Source of the DNA: Anaeramoeba flamelloides
Taxonomy: Eukaryota > Metamonada > Anaeramoebidae
DNA: 64,000 bases
Direction of reading: 5' to 3'
Assembly: GCA_027625915.1 (NCBI GenBank)
Contig: JANTQA010000042.1
Span: forward strand, 5,840,001 to 5,904,000
The translations under genes were made by a program, and so were the position numbers. Under the pieces are notes generated by a model. The model was not told the DNA's origin and made no database searches. It was given only the letters and a program-made list of their open reading frames with translations. Positions 23,246 through 34,775 of this stretch are shown here, in pieces (the stretch's first letter is position 1; each line of letters begins with the position of its first letter).

Positions 23246-24112
23246 TTGTGAAAAAAAGTTGGGACAGATCAAAAAGTGGGAATGATTTTGACAGAAATTA
23301 AAAAAATTAATTGCTAACATTTGTAAAATTAATCAAAATCATCAGAATTTTTAAAAGGATAATAAAAAAAAAAATAGGGATTATATTCATTTAAAAGGAT
23401 AGAGTTTACAACTTATATTTTCTTTGTTCGAATTTCAAGATCATTCAAGCAGAATGTCTTAATAATCAAATACTTTTTTTTTTTTGATTGAAAAAAGTGG
23501 CAAAAATGAGTAAAAAGTACATTTTTTCATAAAATTCATATCTGAGAAATTACAATTTTTAGAGATTATGCTAAATAGTAAATCTGAATTATTTTGTGAG
23601 CACTTGAGAAGAAGTTGATTCATATTGATATAAATCAATTATAAAAATGCAAATTTCTAATTTTTCGATTTTTTATTATAAATCTTGAGGGAACCTGAAA
23701 ACTTTATTTTTTAAAAAAATAACATTGAATATCAAAAACAGGGATTTAAAAAACAACGGAATAAATATAAAATTCAAAGAAATAACCCAAGAAAAACTTA
23801 TTTTTAAAATAATTATTTTTGAAATGGCAAAGACAAAAAATTGAGATAATTCAACATTTCAGTGAAGTTTAAGTTTCTATAAAGTTTTAGTTTTCCAGAC
23901 AATCTTCTTCAACTATAGAATTGAAATTTAAATCACAAAAATCTAAGTTATATTATATAGTTTTTAAAAAGTTTTATTTTCTATTTGAATTCTTATTATC
24001 TTTTTGAAAATTTCATGATTTTGATTAATTTTACAAATGTTAGCAATTATTTTTTTTAATTTTTGTCAAAATCAGTCCCACTTTTTTGATCTGTCCCAAC
24101 TTTTTTTCACAA
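23246..24112. mobile_element. 867-bp foldback-type element with ~115-bp inverted arms
   Basis: The left arm (23246 to about 23362) and the right arm (about 23996-24112) are inverse copies over some 115 bp with few differences. Both carry TTGTGAAAAAAAGTTGGGAC at the outer end, then a GATCAAAAA block, then TGCTAACATTTGTAAAATTA. The 630-bp centre has no long frame. Long terminal inverted arms without coding capacity indicate a non-autonomous DNA transposon or foldback element. Its right end lies only about 190 bp before the DPH2 start codon, so it probably forms part of that gene's upstream region. Confidence 0.8.
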
Positions 24113-24302
24113 CAACTAATTTTTAATTACAATAAAAATATTTTTCAATTCGATATAATAGGTTGTCTTTTTGTTCTTTAAAATGAGAGAGATTTTCCAA
24201 AACTCATAAATTGAGATTTTGTTTTCGACCAACAAAATCTAAAACATTTTTTATTACTTTTTTCGAATTGTTAATTTTACACTCCACTTGGTATTTGTTC
24301 AA

Positions 24303-25682
24303 ATGGAGAATTTTGATGAACAATTTTCAATCACAAAAACAGTTGAATTTATCAAAAAAAATAAATCAACTCGTGTTGTTCTTCAACTTCCACCAAAGCT
24401 TTTACAATTTTCTTACAAAATTGAAAAGCACTTAAAAAAAGCATTACAAGATGACAAGATCTCTTTTTTTATTCTTGCAGGTGCCAGTACCCGTAATTGT
24501 TGTATAGACACTGTTTCTTCTGCAAGAGTATTTGGTGATTTAATAGTTCATTATGGGCATTCTTGTTTAAGTTCTGCAGCACAAATTCCGATATTAAATA
24601 TTTTTATACCAACCAAAATATCAATACAAAACATTATTTCAGCTTTTGAAACAGAATTCTCAACACAAAAAGCAAAGCAAATGATCTTATTTTATTCAAC
24701 AGAAGTTGAAAATTCAATTTCTGGACTAATTTTACAATTAAACAAAACTTTCCCAAACCTTAAACGTACTTTTTTAAATTTGCAAAAAAATGAAGAAGAG
24801 AAAGAAAAAGAACAAAAACCCGAAAAAAAAGAAAAAGAACAAGAATTAGAAGAGAAAAAAGAAAAAGAAGAAGTCAAAGAAAAAGAAAAAGAAAAAGAAA
24901 ACCTCAAAATATTTGGGAGAATTCTTCCAATTACTGATATTACTCAGCTTACCAAGAATCAATTGATATGGCTGGGGTCATCAACAAACCCAACTCTTTT
25001 CTCTTTGGCATTAACTTTTGGAGCAGGAAATATCCTGGTTCTTGATCCAGAAAAGGAATATCTTGAATTTGAAAAAATGGAAAGGACGCAGCCGATGAGA
25101 AGGATTTTAATGAAAAGGTATGCTTTAATTGAAAAGGCAAAAAAAAGTGAAAACATTGGGATTGTTGTTGGCACAACAAATCCAGAAAAGGATCTGCAAA
25201 TTGTGAAATATTTGCAGCTGTTAATCAAAAACTCAAAAAAAAAAAGCCAAGTCATTTCGATGGGTGTTGTCAAGTCACTCAAGCTAGGTAATTTTGTCCA
25301 TGATTTAGATATCTTTGTTGTGATTGGCTGCAACGAAAGCATCATTCTCGACCAAAGCGATTACTACCGCTCAGTTCTTGTCCCAGATGAATTAGATTTG
25401 GCTCTAAACCACGACCGAGAATGGGACGGGACAATCAATTTAAGTTTTTATCCAAATAATGATATGATTGCAAACCTTGAAAAAAAATTAAAACAAAGCC
25501 TTGATTTGATTATTATTGAGCAACAAAACCAAAAGCAAATCGATAATTTAATAATTTCAAGATCAGAAACACGCTCATTTAAGGGCTTAGAAACTCGACT
25601 TGGGGAAAATAAAGTTACTCAAATCGAAGAAGGATTATCGGGCAGAGCCAGTCAATATCAAGATGAAATAGATTTAAATTAG
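24303..25682 (+). CDS. DPH2: Diphthamide biosynthesis protein 2
   Basis: 459 residues from the ATG at 24303; an in-frame TTG fifteen bases upstream is not needed. DPH2 partners DPH1 in the radical-SAM transfer of a 3-amino-3-carboxypropyl group to a histidine of elongation factor 2, the first step of diphthamide synthesis in the cytosol. Diagnostic segments are RVVLQLPP (24-31), the cluster-ligand region ASTRNCCIDTVSS with Cys66/Cys67, VHYGHSCLS with Cys88, a late VVIGCNES with Cys343, then VLVPDELDLAL and SFKGLETRLG. The cysteine positions correspond to the iron-sulfur ligands of eukaryotic DPH2. A lysine/glutamate insertion of about 40 residues (around 160-200) separates the first two lobes and is unlike animal or yeast proteins; it looks like a lineage-specific linker. 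No intron is apparent. Confidence 0.9.
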   Translation: MENFDEQFSITKTVEFIKKNKSTRVVLQLPPKLLQFSYKIEKHLKKALQDDKISFFILAGASTRNCCIDTVSSARVFGDLIVHYGHSCLSSAAQIPILNIFIPTKISIQNIISAFETEFSTQKAKQMILFYSTEVENSISGLILQLNKTFPNLKRTFLNLQKNEEEKEKEQKPEKKEKEQELEEKKEKEEVKEKEKEKENLKIFGRILPITDITQLTKNQLIWLGSSTNPTLFSLALTFGAGNILVLDPEKEYLEFEKMERTQPMRRILMKRYALIEKAKKSENIGIVVGTTNPEKDLQIVKYLQLLIKNSKKKSQVISMGVVKSLKLGNFVHDLDIFVVIGCNESIILDQSDYYRSVLVPDELDLALNHDREWDGTINLSFYPNNDMIANLEKKLKQSLDLIIIEQQNQKQIDNLIISRSETRSFKGLETRLGENKVTQIEEGLSGRASQYQDEIDLN

Positions 25683-26206
25683 CTTTAAATTAAATACACG
25701 CACCCATGTATTCATAAAATCGGTTATATATATAATACTTTCTTAAAGCGTTAATTAAAGTATAAAAGCAAGAGAAACACCAATCTTTTTTTTTTGAAAT
25801 GTTTTTCAAACTAACTTTTTTTAAAGATCCCTTTTTATAAATTATTTAGAGCAAAGTGTTTTTATATGTTGTAATAATACTTTAGATTATATTCCAACGA
25901 ATTTTTATATAATTGTATTTCATAAAAATGGAAATTTGAAAAAAAAAAAATGTTTGATATAATATCCAAAATTCTGTTTTTATACTTTAATAGTGCTCTA
26001 ATAAATATTTTTAGGAGAGGGGGGACAATAATAATTTCCAATTTTTTTTTGGATCCACAGCATAATAGATTATTATTTGTAAATTTATTTTTTAACCAAA
26101 TAATAATGTTAAAGAAAGTAAATAATTAACATCGTTTTTAAATAAAAAAAAAAAAAAAAAAAAACATACCGTTTGTTTACTTTTTTAATATATATATATA
26201 TATATC
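25683..26206. other. 3' flank of DPH2, no gene
   Basis: AT-rich, containing an A run (about 26144-26164) and a TA repeat (about 26190-26205) that borders the F2 element. Confidence 0.5.
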
Positions 26207-26743
26207 AACTAAATTCCAAAATTTTTTTGACACAGTTAAAAAAGTAAAACAATAATAATACTGCACTTTTCATATAATTTGAAAAAAATTTGATTTTAAC
26301 AAACTATTTTGAGGTTTTTTTCTTTTTTCTGTTTTGTTTTCATTTTCTCTTTTCCATTTACACAATCTGTTTCATTCGATCTGTAAATTTTTTTCAATGA
26401 TTGGGATTAAGTTAAACTTGAGTTTATTAAAAACAAAAACCACTCGGATTTGATGAAGGTATCTATCTTTTGATCGATCAAAAATTGTTGATAAAATTTC
26501 AACAAATTTAATAATATATTTTCTGTTTCGGCTTATTTCCTTATTTTTGACAACTTTCATTTTTTTTTTTTTTTAATTTTTTTTTCATTTATTAAGATTA
26601 AAATGTTGACTTATTAAAACATTAATAATATGTAACTTAAATGTAGTTTTATATTAGGTTTTTAAAAATATAATAAATTGAGTTTTTTTTTTTTTTTGGC
26701 CTATTTTTGATTTTGGGTGTGTCTAAATTTTTGGAATTTAGTT
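26207..26743 (+). repeat. Inverted-repeat element F2, copy A
   Basis: 537 bp. The left end is AACTAAATTCCAAAATTTTT then TTGACACAG; the right end is GGGTGTGTCTAAATTTTTGG then AATTTAGTT, the imperfect inverse. Interior blocks shared with the other copies in order are TTTTCATTTTCT, ATCTGTTTC.TTCGATCTG, TATCTATCTTTTGATCGATC and a TATTTTTGATTTTGGGTGTG block at the right end. The ends resemble Tc1-type termini containing GGACACA.CC. The minus strand holds a short frame through the GATCGATC block that is not conserved in the other copies. Confidence 0.75.
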
Positions 26744-27637
26744 TATAAACTTGAAAAACGCATTGTATACAACTAAAAATAAATGAAGAAGAAATCAATA
26801 AAAATAAAATTTTCTCATCAGGAAGTAGAAGTTATGTCCGAAAAAGTGGGTTATTATTGTTTTACATTTCATAAAAAATTATCTTTGTTAGTGGAGCTTA
26901 TTTGTTCATTTAACTGAAAATACTAAATTAAGATAAATAGTAAAATTGATTGAGACAAGACTGTGGTATTTATTTCAAGAGATGTGTATTGAAATCTCTC
27001 TTAAAAAAATTAGAGTAAAATATATCAATTTTTTTGGAGAAAAACATGCACCAAAAATTCCAAGAAAAAAACTGGAAATATGGATGGTACAAATGATTTT
27101 TTAATCAATAATATACAATTATACATTTTCAATTCTATAGGAAAATTTGTATGAGATTGAACAAGAATTTATGAAAATGATTTGTTTACTCGAAATTATA
27201 CATGGCAATCCACACGTCAAAAAAAAATTAGATTAATTCGAGCTCAGAAAATTTAATATCTTTTTATCAATGTAATACAATACTTAGAAACTTATTGAAT
27301 TTTTACCAAGAACCAATTAATGATTTTTAATGATTTTGTATATTTAAATAGTTTTATTATCTTTGGATTTAATAAAGAACTTATGTAATAAATTTGTCCC
27401 ATTTTTTTGGAAATAGTTAACAAAGAATTATATTGGATTACTCAAGTGTAAATATATGAATTTTAAACGATTGAAAAAAATATATCCTTTTATTTTTTTT
27501 TTATTATTGACAAGAGTTGATTAATAAAAATTTACTTCCCGTTTGTAGTAGGTGTTTTTTTTAATTTTTTTTTTTTTTTTTTTATTAGAAAATCAATAGA
27601 TTTTCAAAACAAAAACAAAAAGTGAAAGTGTTTGTTA

Positions 27638-27709
27638 GGTTTTCCATAATTAAAAAGAATTGAGTTAAATCTGTGGTTTTACTTTATTCTTTTGAATTCT
27701 GGAAAATCC
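27638..27709. repeat. Short hairpin repeat F7, copy 1
   Basis: About 70 bp. The left arm GGTTTTCCATAATTAAAAAG and the right arm TTCTTTTGAATTCTGGAAAA are inverse, with GAGTTAAAT and TTTTACTTTA between them. Related hairpins are at 38571, 38975, 55905 and 56231. Confidence 0.6.
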
Positions 27710-28496
27710 AGACATTTTATCTAACTTGATGAACACTCTAATACTCTTAACGTCAGACTTTTTTGCATTTAAGAAAAAAACTGAAAAGCTAGGTACCTAC
27801 GGTACTCTAAGGCATGTATGTTTATCGATATAATTATTATATCTAATAATTTTTAAATATTCCTGAACTTACCATTCAGAACTATTAATTAATAAGTTTT
27901 GTCTAAAATTAATAATAGAGATTATTTTCCAATAATATTAACTTTTCTATTTCCCAATTAATAATTCTATCTTTTTTTTGGAATTAATTTAAATTTTTTT
28001 GAAAAACCAAGAACTTCTATTGTTTTTTTTGAGTTTATATCTTCTTTTCTGAATTGCGAGTATCACTTGATCTATTTTTTGCTTCAGTTTTGTAAATTAT
28101 TCTAGGGGTATAGGGATAATTTTATTACAAATATGGTGACTTTTTTTTTATTTATCCAAAATTCGATTAAATCAAAACACTTTTCGTTAAAATTAAAAAG
28201 AATTAGCCTATAAAACAATTGGAGAAATAGATTATAATTCGTGATCTCTCTTAAGTTATTTATTGGGTCCTAATTAATTGTATATTTTATTTGAATGAAG
28301 AATCGTCAATTGAAAAGCAAGATTTTAATCGATAACAAAATGGTAATCGTCTGAAATTGTGTTCAATTTGAATTTTAAATATGTGTAAGGTAAAATAGGG
28401 AATAAAAATTGTTAAAAATAGCAGTTGGAATTGTTCAATCTCCTCACTTAAGAGACTGTTAGAGCTGTTACTACTTTTAATTCCAAAATAAAAAGT

Positions 28497-28678
28497 TCAA
28501 AATTTTTAGTCAGCTTTCCGAAATAATTACAAAACCAAGAATTGAACTAAATCATCGTAGAACCCTATTCTAAAATTGGAATTAATAATTTGAGCTTCTT
28601 TTCTGAATTTAAACAATTTGATATGTTGCATGATCTTTCAAGAAACCTTTTTTTGTAAAACTGAATGAAAATTTTATT
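28497..28678. repeat. Inverted-repeat element F5, copy 1
   Basis: TCAAAATTTTTAGTCAGCTT on the left faces ACTGAATGAAAATTTTATTC on the right, about 180 bp overall. The same arms occur at 41632-41791 inside the PAS gene intron. Confidence 0.5.
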
Positions 28679-29217
28679 CCCTTTATTTTTCAACAAATAG
28701 TAAAAACTTGAGGATTTTACCTTTCCAAAATCAGTTAAATCTTTATTCTTTCATTTGGTTTTATTTCGAAAAATCTATGATTATTCGGACTTTTATTTTC
28801 ACTAACAGAATTAAAAAGAAAGGGATTTTAATAATTGCTTTATTCTCTTGTTGTAAACTTTTTATAAGCAAACAAAGAGACCAACTTTCTCTTGAAAATC
28901 AGTCTAACTATTATTTCTAAAATGAACATATATTGGTATATAAAATTTATAACTATGAAAATTACGACAAGAAGAGTAATTCTACTCGTTTGAAAAATGA
29001 GAAAATAAATTATTTTGCTTTTGAGAAAAAAAAATTATGAATTAGGGTTTTTTTCAAAAAAACTTTGATTTGAATTTTAATACTTTCAAATATTATATTC
29101 ATTTCAACAACAAATATCAAACCAAAATAAGAACTGCAAATTTAACCCTCTTGATTGTTCATAAGAAAATTTCTATTATCATTTTTTTATTTTTAAAAAA
29201 ATAATCAAATTCAAACA

Positions 29218-29577
29218 ATGAGAAGTGTCTCAAAAAAAGAACGAGAATATTATAAAAAGCAACTAAAATTTGAGGCAAAGATCCTGAAGAAACAATTAGC
29301 AGAACAAAAAAAAACAGAAAAATTACTCAAGAAACAAGAAAAGATCCACCGCAAACGACAGAAAACAAAAAAAATAAGTTTTGATAAACTCAAAGACATT
29401 ACAATTGAAGAGAGAATCTTTGTTGAAGGGATTGTTGAGACAGTTGGAGAACAAGTCATTTTCTCAAAATATATTCTAAAAAAAAAAAGTTTCCAAAAAT
29501 TTGAACATCGTATTTTGGTGTTAACAAAATATCGTGTGATTACGGTTGGGAAACGTAAAAAGTCGTTAAAAAAAAAG
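29218..29577 (+). CDS. CARMIL-like protein, exon 1 (start of PH-type domain)
   Basis: 120 codons from an ATG to a splice donor (AAG|GTTTGT). Residues 1-55 form a lysine/glutamate-rich helix. From residue 60, IEERIFVEGIVETVGEQVI... and FEHRILVLTKYRVITVGKR match the first strands of the unusual N-terminal PH domain of CARMIL proteins (compare 'ESIKDVIGRKI...ENKVLVLTSCRAFLV' in human CARMIL1). The domain is incomplete here. The missing second half, in a compatible reading phase (0/0), is found at 34776, so the two are read as one gene with a 5.2 kb intron. CARMIL proteins bind capping protein and membranes and control actin assembly. The alternative is that this exon belongs to a broken paralogue. 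Confidence 0.75.
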
Positions 29578-29974
29578 GTTTGTTTTTGTCTTTCTTTCTT
29601 TTCTTCTTATCTTCTTTTCTTCTTTTTTATCTTTTAATCTTTGAATGTTGAAAAATATGTGGATTAAAGGGATTTTTTTTTTTTGATCTTTGTTGGTTGA
29701 GAACAGAAATTATGAAGGTTTGAGAGAATTAAAATCATTTTTACAGACACCACCTGATCTTAATTGAGAAGGAATATTTTTTGTGTCAAGGATATTTGTT
29801 AATTGTATTGACTGTCGAAAAATTCTACCCTCATCACAGTAAAATTGTTTCATTGTGATTAGCAAGATTAAAGGTTTACAAAAGTTTCCACCAAAATACC
29901 CTACTTGAGCATTTTAAGTGTACTTCTTAATTAAAGACCTCGTCATAAAAGTCTTTTCAATTAAATCTGAAATA

Positions 29975-30144
29975 CTGATATTTGAATAAAAAATAGGAAT
30001 AATTTTTACTTCATTTTCATTTTCCTTTTTCAAATAAAGAAGGTACACGAATTACAACCGACTTTATTGAAAACTCAATTTTATTAAAAGATAAATATGG
30101 AAAAGGAAGTGAAATTTTTTTCCCATTCAGAATTCAAATATCAG
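29975..30144. repeat. Inverted-repeat element F6
   Basis: 170 bp flanked by TA (29973-29974 and 30145-30146). The ends CTGATATTTGAATA and the inverse TTCAAATATCAG are continued by imperfect arms (TTTTTACTTCATTTTC against GGAAGTGAAATTTTT). A related left end lies near 40117 and a related right end near 39270-39300. It lies in the CARMIL-like intron. Confidence 0.65.
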
Positions 30145-30986
30145 TAGAACATTTTCCCAATTACTTCACAACTAATTTTGCTTCAATTCTTCTTTGTTTG
30201 CTTTGAAAAATCAATTTTGAAGGCTAAACATAGGCGTACTCTTTAAGACTTTTCGAACTCGCTTTTTGAAAATTGCGTTTTTTTTTAAGGGATTTATAAA
30301 TCGAAAAAAGATCTTCCTGCTAAATTGATAGCGAATTCAAAAAAATTTTAGTATCTTGAAATTGAAAAATGAAGTAAAATTTTGATTATTACAATGTCCA
30401 AACCCAGTTTCAATGTTATTTTCCAAAATGAAATTATTGTTTTGAAAAGTTTGATCCATTTTTCTCATTTTCGGATAAATTCAAACTCAACCCATATTTT
30501 CTAATTATTACAAAAAAAATATTTACTTTGAAAAAAGAAAGAAATCTTATTGAATGTAAAGAAGATGTGCAAAATACACTTTAAAAACAGATCAACAAAA
30601 TATTACAATAACTATAAAAAATCTTTTTTATTTCAAAAATTAGAATAATTATTTTAAACTTGAAAAATATAATTTCTGAATAAAAGAACAGTTCAAATCA
30701 ATTTTTTCTTTATGTTGAGCAAAAAAATATGAGAAAAAAAACAACAAATTAAATTTAAAATGCATCCCTAAAATACCTTTTTTAAACCCTGAAAAATTCA
30801 ACTATAACTTAAACGTAAACTTTTTAATTTAATTATTTTTAATCAACAATAAATAACCCAATCTTGATTATTTCAGTGAGTTAGTAATTGCCCAAATATT
30901 AAAAAGTATAAATATTTTTACTCTTATTTTACAAAATTTTTAAATATATTCAAACAAATAAAAATTAATTCAAATTAATAATTATA

Positions 30987-31208
30987 CAGCTATTTTAAAA
31001 AAGTGAGATTTTTTTTTATAAGTTTTTAAAAGTTTTATATTTTAATAAAGTGAGGAATAAACATTTAAATGTGAGGAGGGAGGTTGAAATGTGAAAGAAA
31101 GCACCTTTTTTTAAAAAAATTCCACACTCAATTAAGACAGACAACTTTAAAAAAGAACTAATTCTGGCCATCCTAAAAAAACAAGTAATCATTTTTTAAA
31201 AATTGCTG
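30987..31208. repeat. Inverted-repeat element F3, copy 3
   Basis: 222 bp flanked by TA (30985-30986 and 31209-31210). The left end is CAGCTATTTTAAAAAAGTGA and the right end the inverse of CAGCAATTTTTAAAAAA. The interior has TTTTAATAAAGTGAGGAATA as in the other F3 copies. This is the best-preserved copy and defines the ends of the family. Confidence 0.7.
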
Positions 31209-34200
31209 TAATAAAAAAAATTCATAAATATTATCAAAAAACTTATTTTAATAAAAATTTGATATTAATACCCAGAATATTTTTTTTAAAAAAAATATCT
31301 CATAAAATATTGAATTTCTTGAAATTGACAAAATTATTGTTAATAAAATAAATGAACAATATTTTCTAATCTTTAATGATTCAATATTTAATTTATTTTT
31401 CTTGTGTTTTTTAAGATAAGATTAAAGTTCCAATGTTATTTGTTCATAAAAATTATTCAATTTACAAAAGTGATATTTCATAAACAAAAAATCATTTTAA
31501 AATTTTTCTTTTTCTATTTTGAAAATCCAAAAATCCAAACCAAAAATAAAGATCTTTTTACTTATAATGAATTATAAAAATGAACTCCTTTTAAAAAGGA
31601 TAATCCATTTCTTTAAAGTTGAATTTATCAAGTATATTTGTACAAATGGGTTGAATTGTATTCTTGTGTAAATAAATGCTCTATTACCTTTGGTGAAAAA
31701 GAAATAAGATTTGCTGTTAATTTAATATCATTTTTTAATTTAAATTTTTTATCATGAATCGACTTTTTGCTTGTTAAAGATTATAATCATTTATTGAAGT
31801 ATTGGTATAACTTTCCTTCCATTTGAATAATGTTCTAAAAGTTATATTGGTGGAAACGGGTGATTTTTTTTTGTTCCATTTATTCCATTTTCCAAAAAAA
31901 AAAAAAGAAGAAGGAAAAGAACACCTTCATTTAAAAATGATGAGATCAAAGAAACAGAAAAAAAAAAAAACAATTTATCTGATTATTTCAACTTACTTAA
32001 TGCAACAATTTGTCTTCTGTTAAGAATTTCAATCCAATTTAATTGGATAAAGTTAACTCTAAACAGAAAATTGAACCCCCCACCCCCAATTATAATATCC
32101 ATCTACAGGATTTAAGCATTCTTTCATCAAAAATATATGTTACTGTTCACTATATAAAAAAAATCCTGTTGAAAATTTTCAGTTAGATAAAATGAACAAG
32201 TTTAATTAACATTTCATTATTCGTCCTAAAATTTATGATAAATTCATATAAATGTTTGAAAAGATTTTCTTCATTTTTCATTTTGTAAATATTTTTTTAC
32301 CTAAGCTCTGAAAAAAGTATTTTATTGGTTTAAATACACAAAAAGATTATAAAATTATTTGAATCTCCAAAAAATTATTTACCAATGGAATGTTAAGAAA
32401 GTTGAGTTATGAATTTTATAAAATGGAAAATTGAAATACAAATTTTTTTAAAATTTTTTGAATATCAGTATTACATAACTGAGAAATGGATTTTGAAGAA
32501 AAATCTATTTTTTTTAAATTTATCAGTTTAATTTTGATTAAACTGAATAGTGAGTTACTTTAAATTCACATTTATACAAACAGATACTATTTTAAATTCT
32601 AAAAAAAGGAAAAAGTTCAAAAAACTGAAAAAAAACTGAAAAAAAAAATTTTTTAACAAACTGTTTTGCCTTATTCACAAAAATCATTATTAACAATTTT
32701 AATCATTTTTGTCAGAAAACAATTGATTTTGAATTTTGAGGAAAAAATTATAAAATTCCCAATTATCTTCAAGAAAATTTTATTTTGAAAAATCAAATTT
32801 CATCTTAAAATAAAAACACAATTTCTAAGTAAAATTTTTAAATGAATTTAAAACTTAAGTATTTATAACTATCATTCTGAAAATAATGCCAATATTTTAA
32901 ATATTTCCAATAAATCAATTTTTTTGGATCAATAAAAAGAATTATCTCAAAAAAGAAAAAAAAAAATCTTTATATTAATATTCCTAGTGACAAATAGACA
33001 ATTTGTTGTGTAATAATTATGGAAATGATATTAAAAAAGGTAAAAAAAATTATCATGTAAGAAATAAAATGAATTAAAGGATTTTCTTTTTCAAATAAAA
33101 TGGAAAAAAAAAATTATCTTACAAAACAAATATTCTTTTCTGGGGTTTCTTTGTTGATCAGAATTTTTTTGAAACTTCACATATACAAAATTTGTAAGTA
33201 GAGAATATCACAAATAACATATTATATAACTTTGACTTGCTGTCTTACAGTACTGATCCCTTAAACAGATTTTGAGCAATTTCTTTTCGTTTGATTTATT
33301 TCAAACTAAATTAAATAGTATCCATTTAATCTTGAATAAGGCAAATTAATATAAATTGTCTTAAACAATAAAAAAATATATGGTTTTACAATTGCAAGGT
33401 GTTTAAATTTATGGGTGTGTATTTATCTTTAGGAATTTTATAATTTTTTTTTTTTTTTGATACAACTTTAATAAGATTTTTGATTTGATAAAAATAAATT
33501 ATAAAATGATAAATAATGGTGTTGGAGAATTTAAAAATTACTAAAAACAATATATTTAAATACTAAATAAATAATAGAGAAATTGATACTCTAATAAAAT
33601 TATTTTGTTATTATTTATAGTTATTATATTTTGAAAATTTTCACATTTATGATTCAACCTGATATTTTCAGTTATTAATAAAATCAAAAATATAAAAAAA
33701 TTAAGAAATAAAAATCAAAACAGTGATTAAAATATATATAAATTAATTTTTTATTATTGTAATTAATATTGAAGAAACGTGAATTGTACTCTAGATATTC
33801 TTTAATTTTTATTCCCAGAAAGGTAATTAAAGATTAAAAGTATCAATTTCACTATTATTTGCCATAATGGCACACCCAAATTATATTATGATTAAAAAAG
33901 AAAAAGCAAAAATTATTAAAGAATAAAATTTGGCAAACAAAATTGCAAAAAAAAAAAAAAGTTAATTAAAGAGTGTTTATATTAAGAAATTGGTAAAAAA
34001 AAAAAAAACAATTCTATTGTTTAATTTCGAACACCCAAAATTACAACTAAGATACTTTTGATTCATTTAATTTAATTATATAGTTGATCATTAATATTTT
34101 TTTTTTAGGGAATCATTCTTTAATTGTTGTTTACTTTTTTCTTTTTGATCTGATTTGCTTTGAACAGGTATTTTTGATCTTTAATTCTTCTTTCTTATTT

Positions 34201-34775
34201 TCAAGTTACTCATACTTTTGTGTTTCAGTATCATCAGTCTTAACAAATAACAACTTGATCTTTTTCCTAAGTAACTCTTCTTCCCCAATTATTTAGAAGA
34301 TTTTGTTTAGGGAAAAAATGGAAAAAAATAATTTTTTATAATGTTAATCATGAGGAAAAAAAAAAAATGTATATGGCAAAAATTTGAATACTGCATAAGA
34401 ATGAAAAAAATGTATTAATAAAGAAAATAGATCCAAAAAAAAAAATTCAAAATCCCAGAAACAATTAAAATCTTACTAAATATATAAAAGATGATCTTGA
34501 TTCTAAAAATAAACAAAATAAAATAGAATCTTTATTATATGTTGTGGTTACTATTATAACCATCACATAAGAATATTAATTTTATATAAAAATGTTGAAT
34601 TGTTTAACAATTTTTAAATTATTCAAACTTTTTAAATAAAAAAAAAATAATTCTAATTTAAAATCTAATTACTCTTCATACTAAAATTTATCCATTTACT
34701 CATATAACATTTTAATATCTTTATAATATTTAAAAAAAAAAATAAATCAAACCAAATATATTCCACTATTGAAAG

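Larger units (their letters stand above)
26744..29217. other. Gene-free stretch before the CARMIL-like gene
   Basis: No intact gene. It contains an F7 hairpin (27638-27709), an F5 element (28497-28678), T runs near 27567-27584, and AT-rich filler. The first 60 bp before the ATG at 29218 are almost pure A/T, as before the other genes here. Confidence 0.5.
29578..34775 (+). other. Putative 5.2 kb intron of the CARMIL-like gene
   Basis: Begins GTTTGTTTTTG and ends CTATTGAAAG, and joins phase 0 to phase 0 in the middle of a PH domain. It is more than ten times longer than the other introns in this window (about 125-435 bp). It contains an F6 element (29975-30144), an F3 element (30987-31208), many A/T runs, and no open frame of coding quality. 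GGGTGTGTATTTATC near 33413 and GGCACACCC near 33868 resemble F2 ends but no full copy was found. Only transcript data can prove that it is spliced. Confidence 0.5.

Noticed and set aside
24288-24302. In-frame TTG upstream of DPH2 as start
   Set aside because: A normal ATG follows five codons later and precedes all conserved sequence.
33400-34050. Further F2-like element in the long intron
   Set aside because: GGGTGTGT and GGCACACCC or GAACACCCAAAA segments are suggestive, but spacing and interior do not match the three clear copies.
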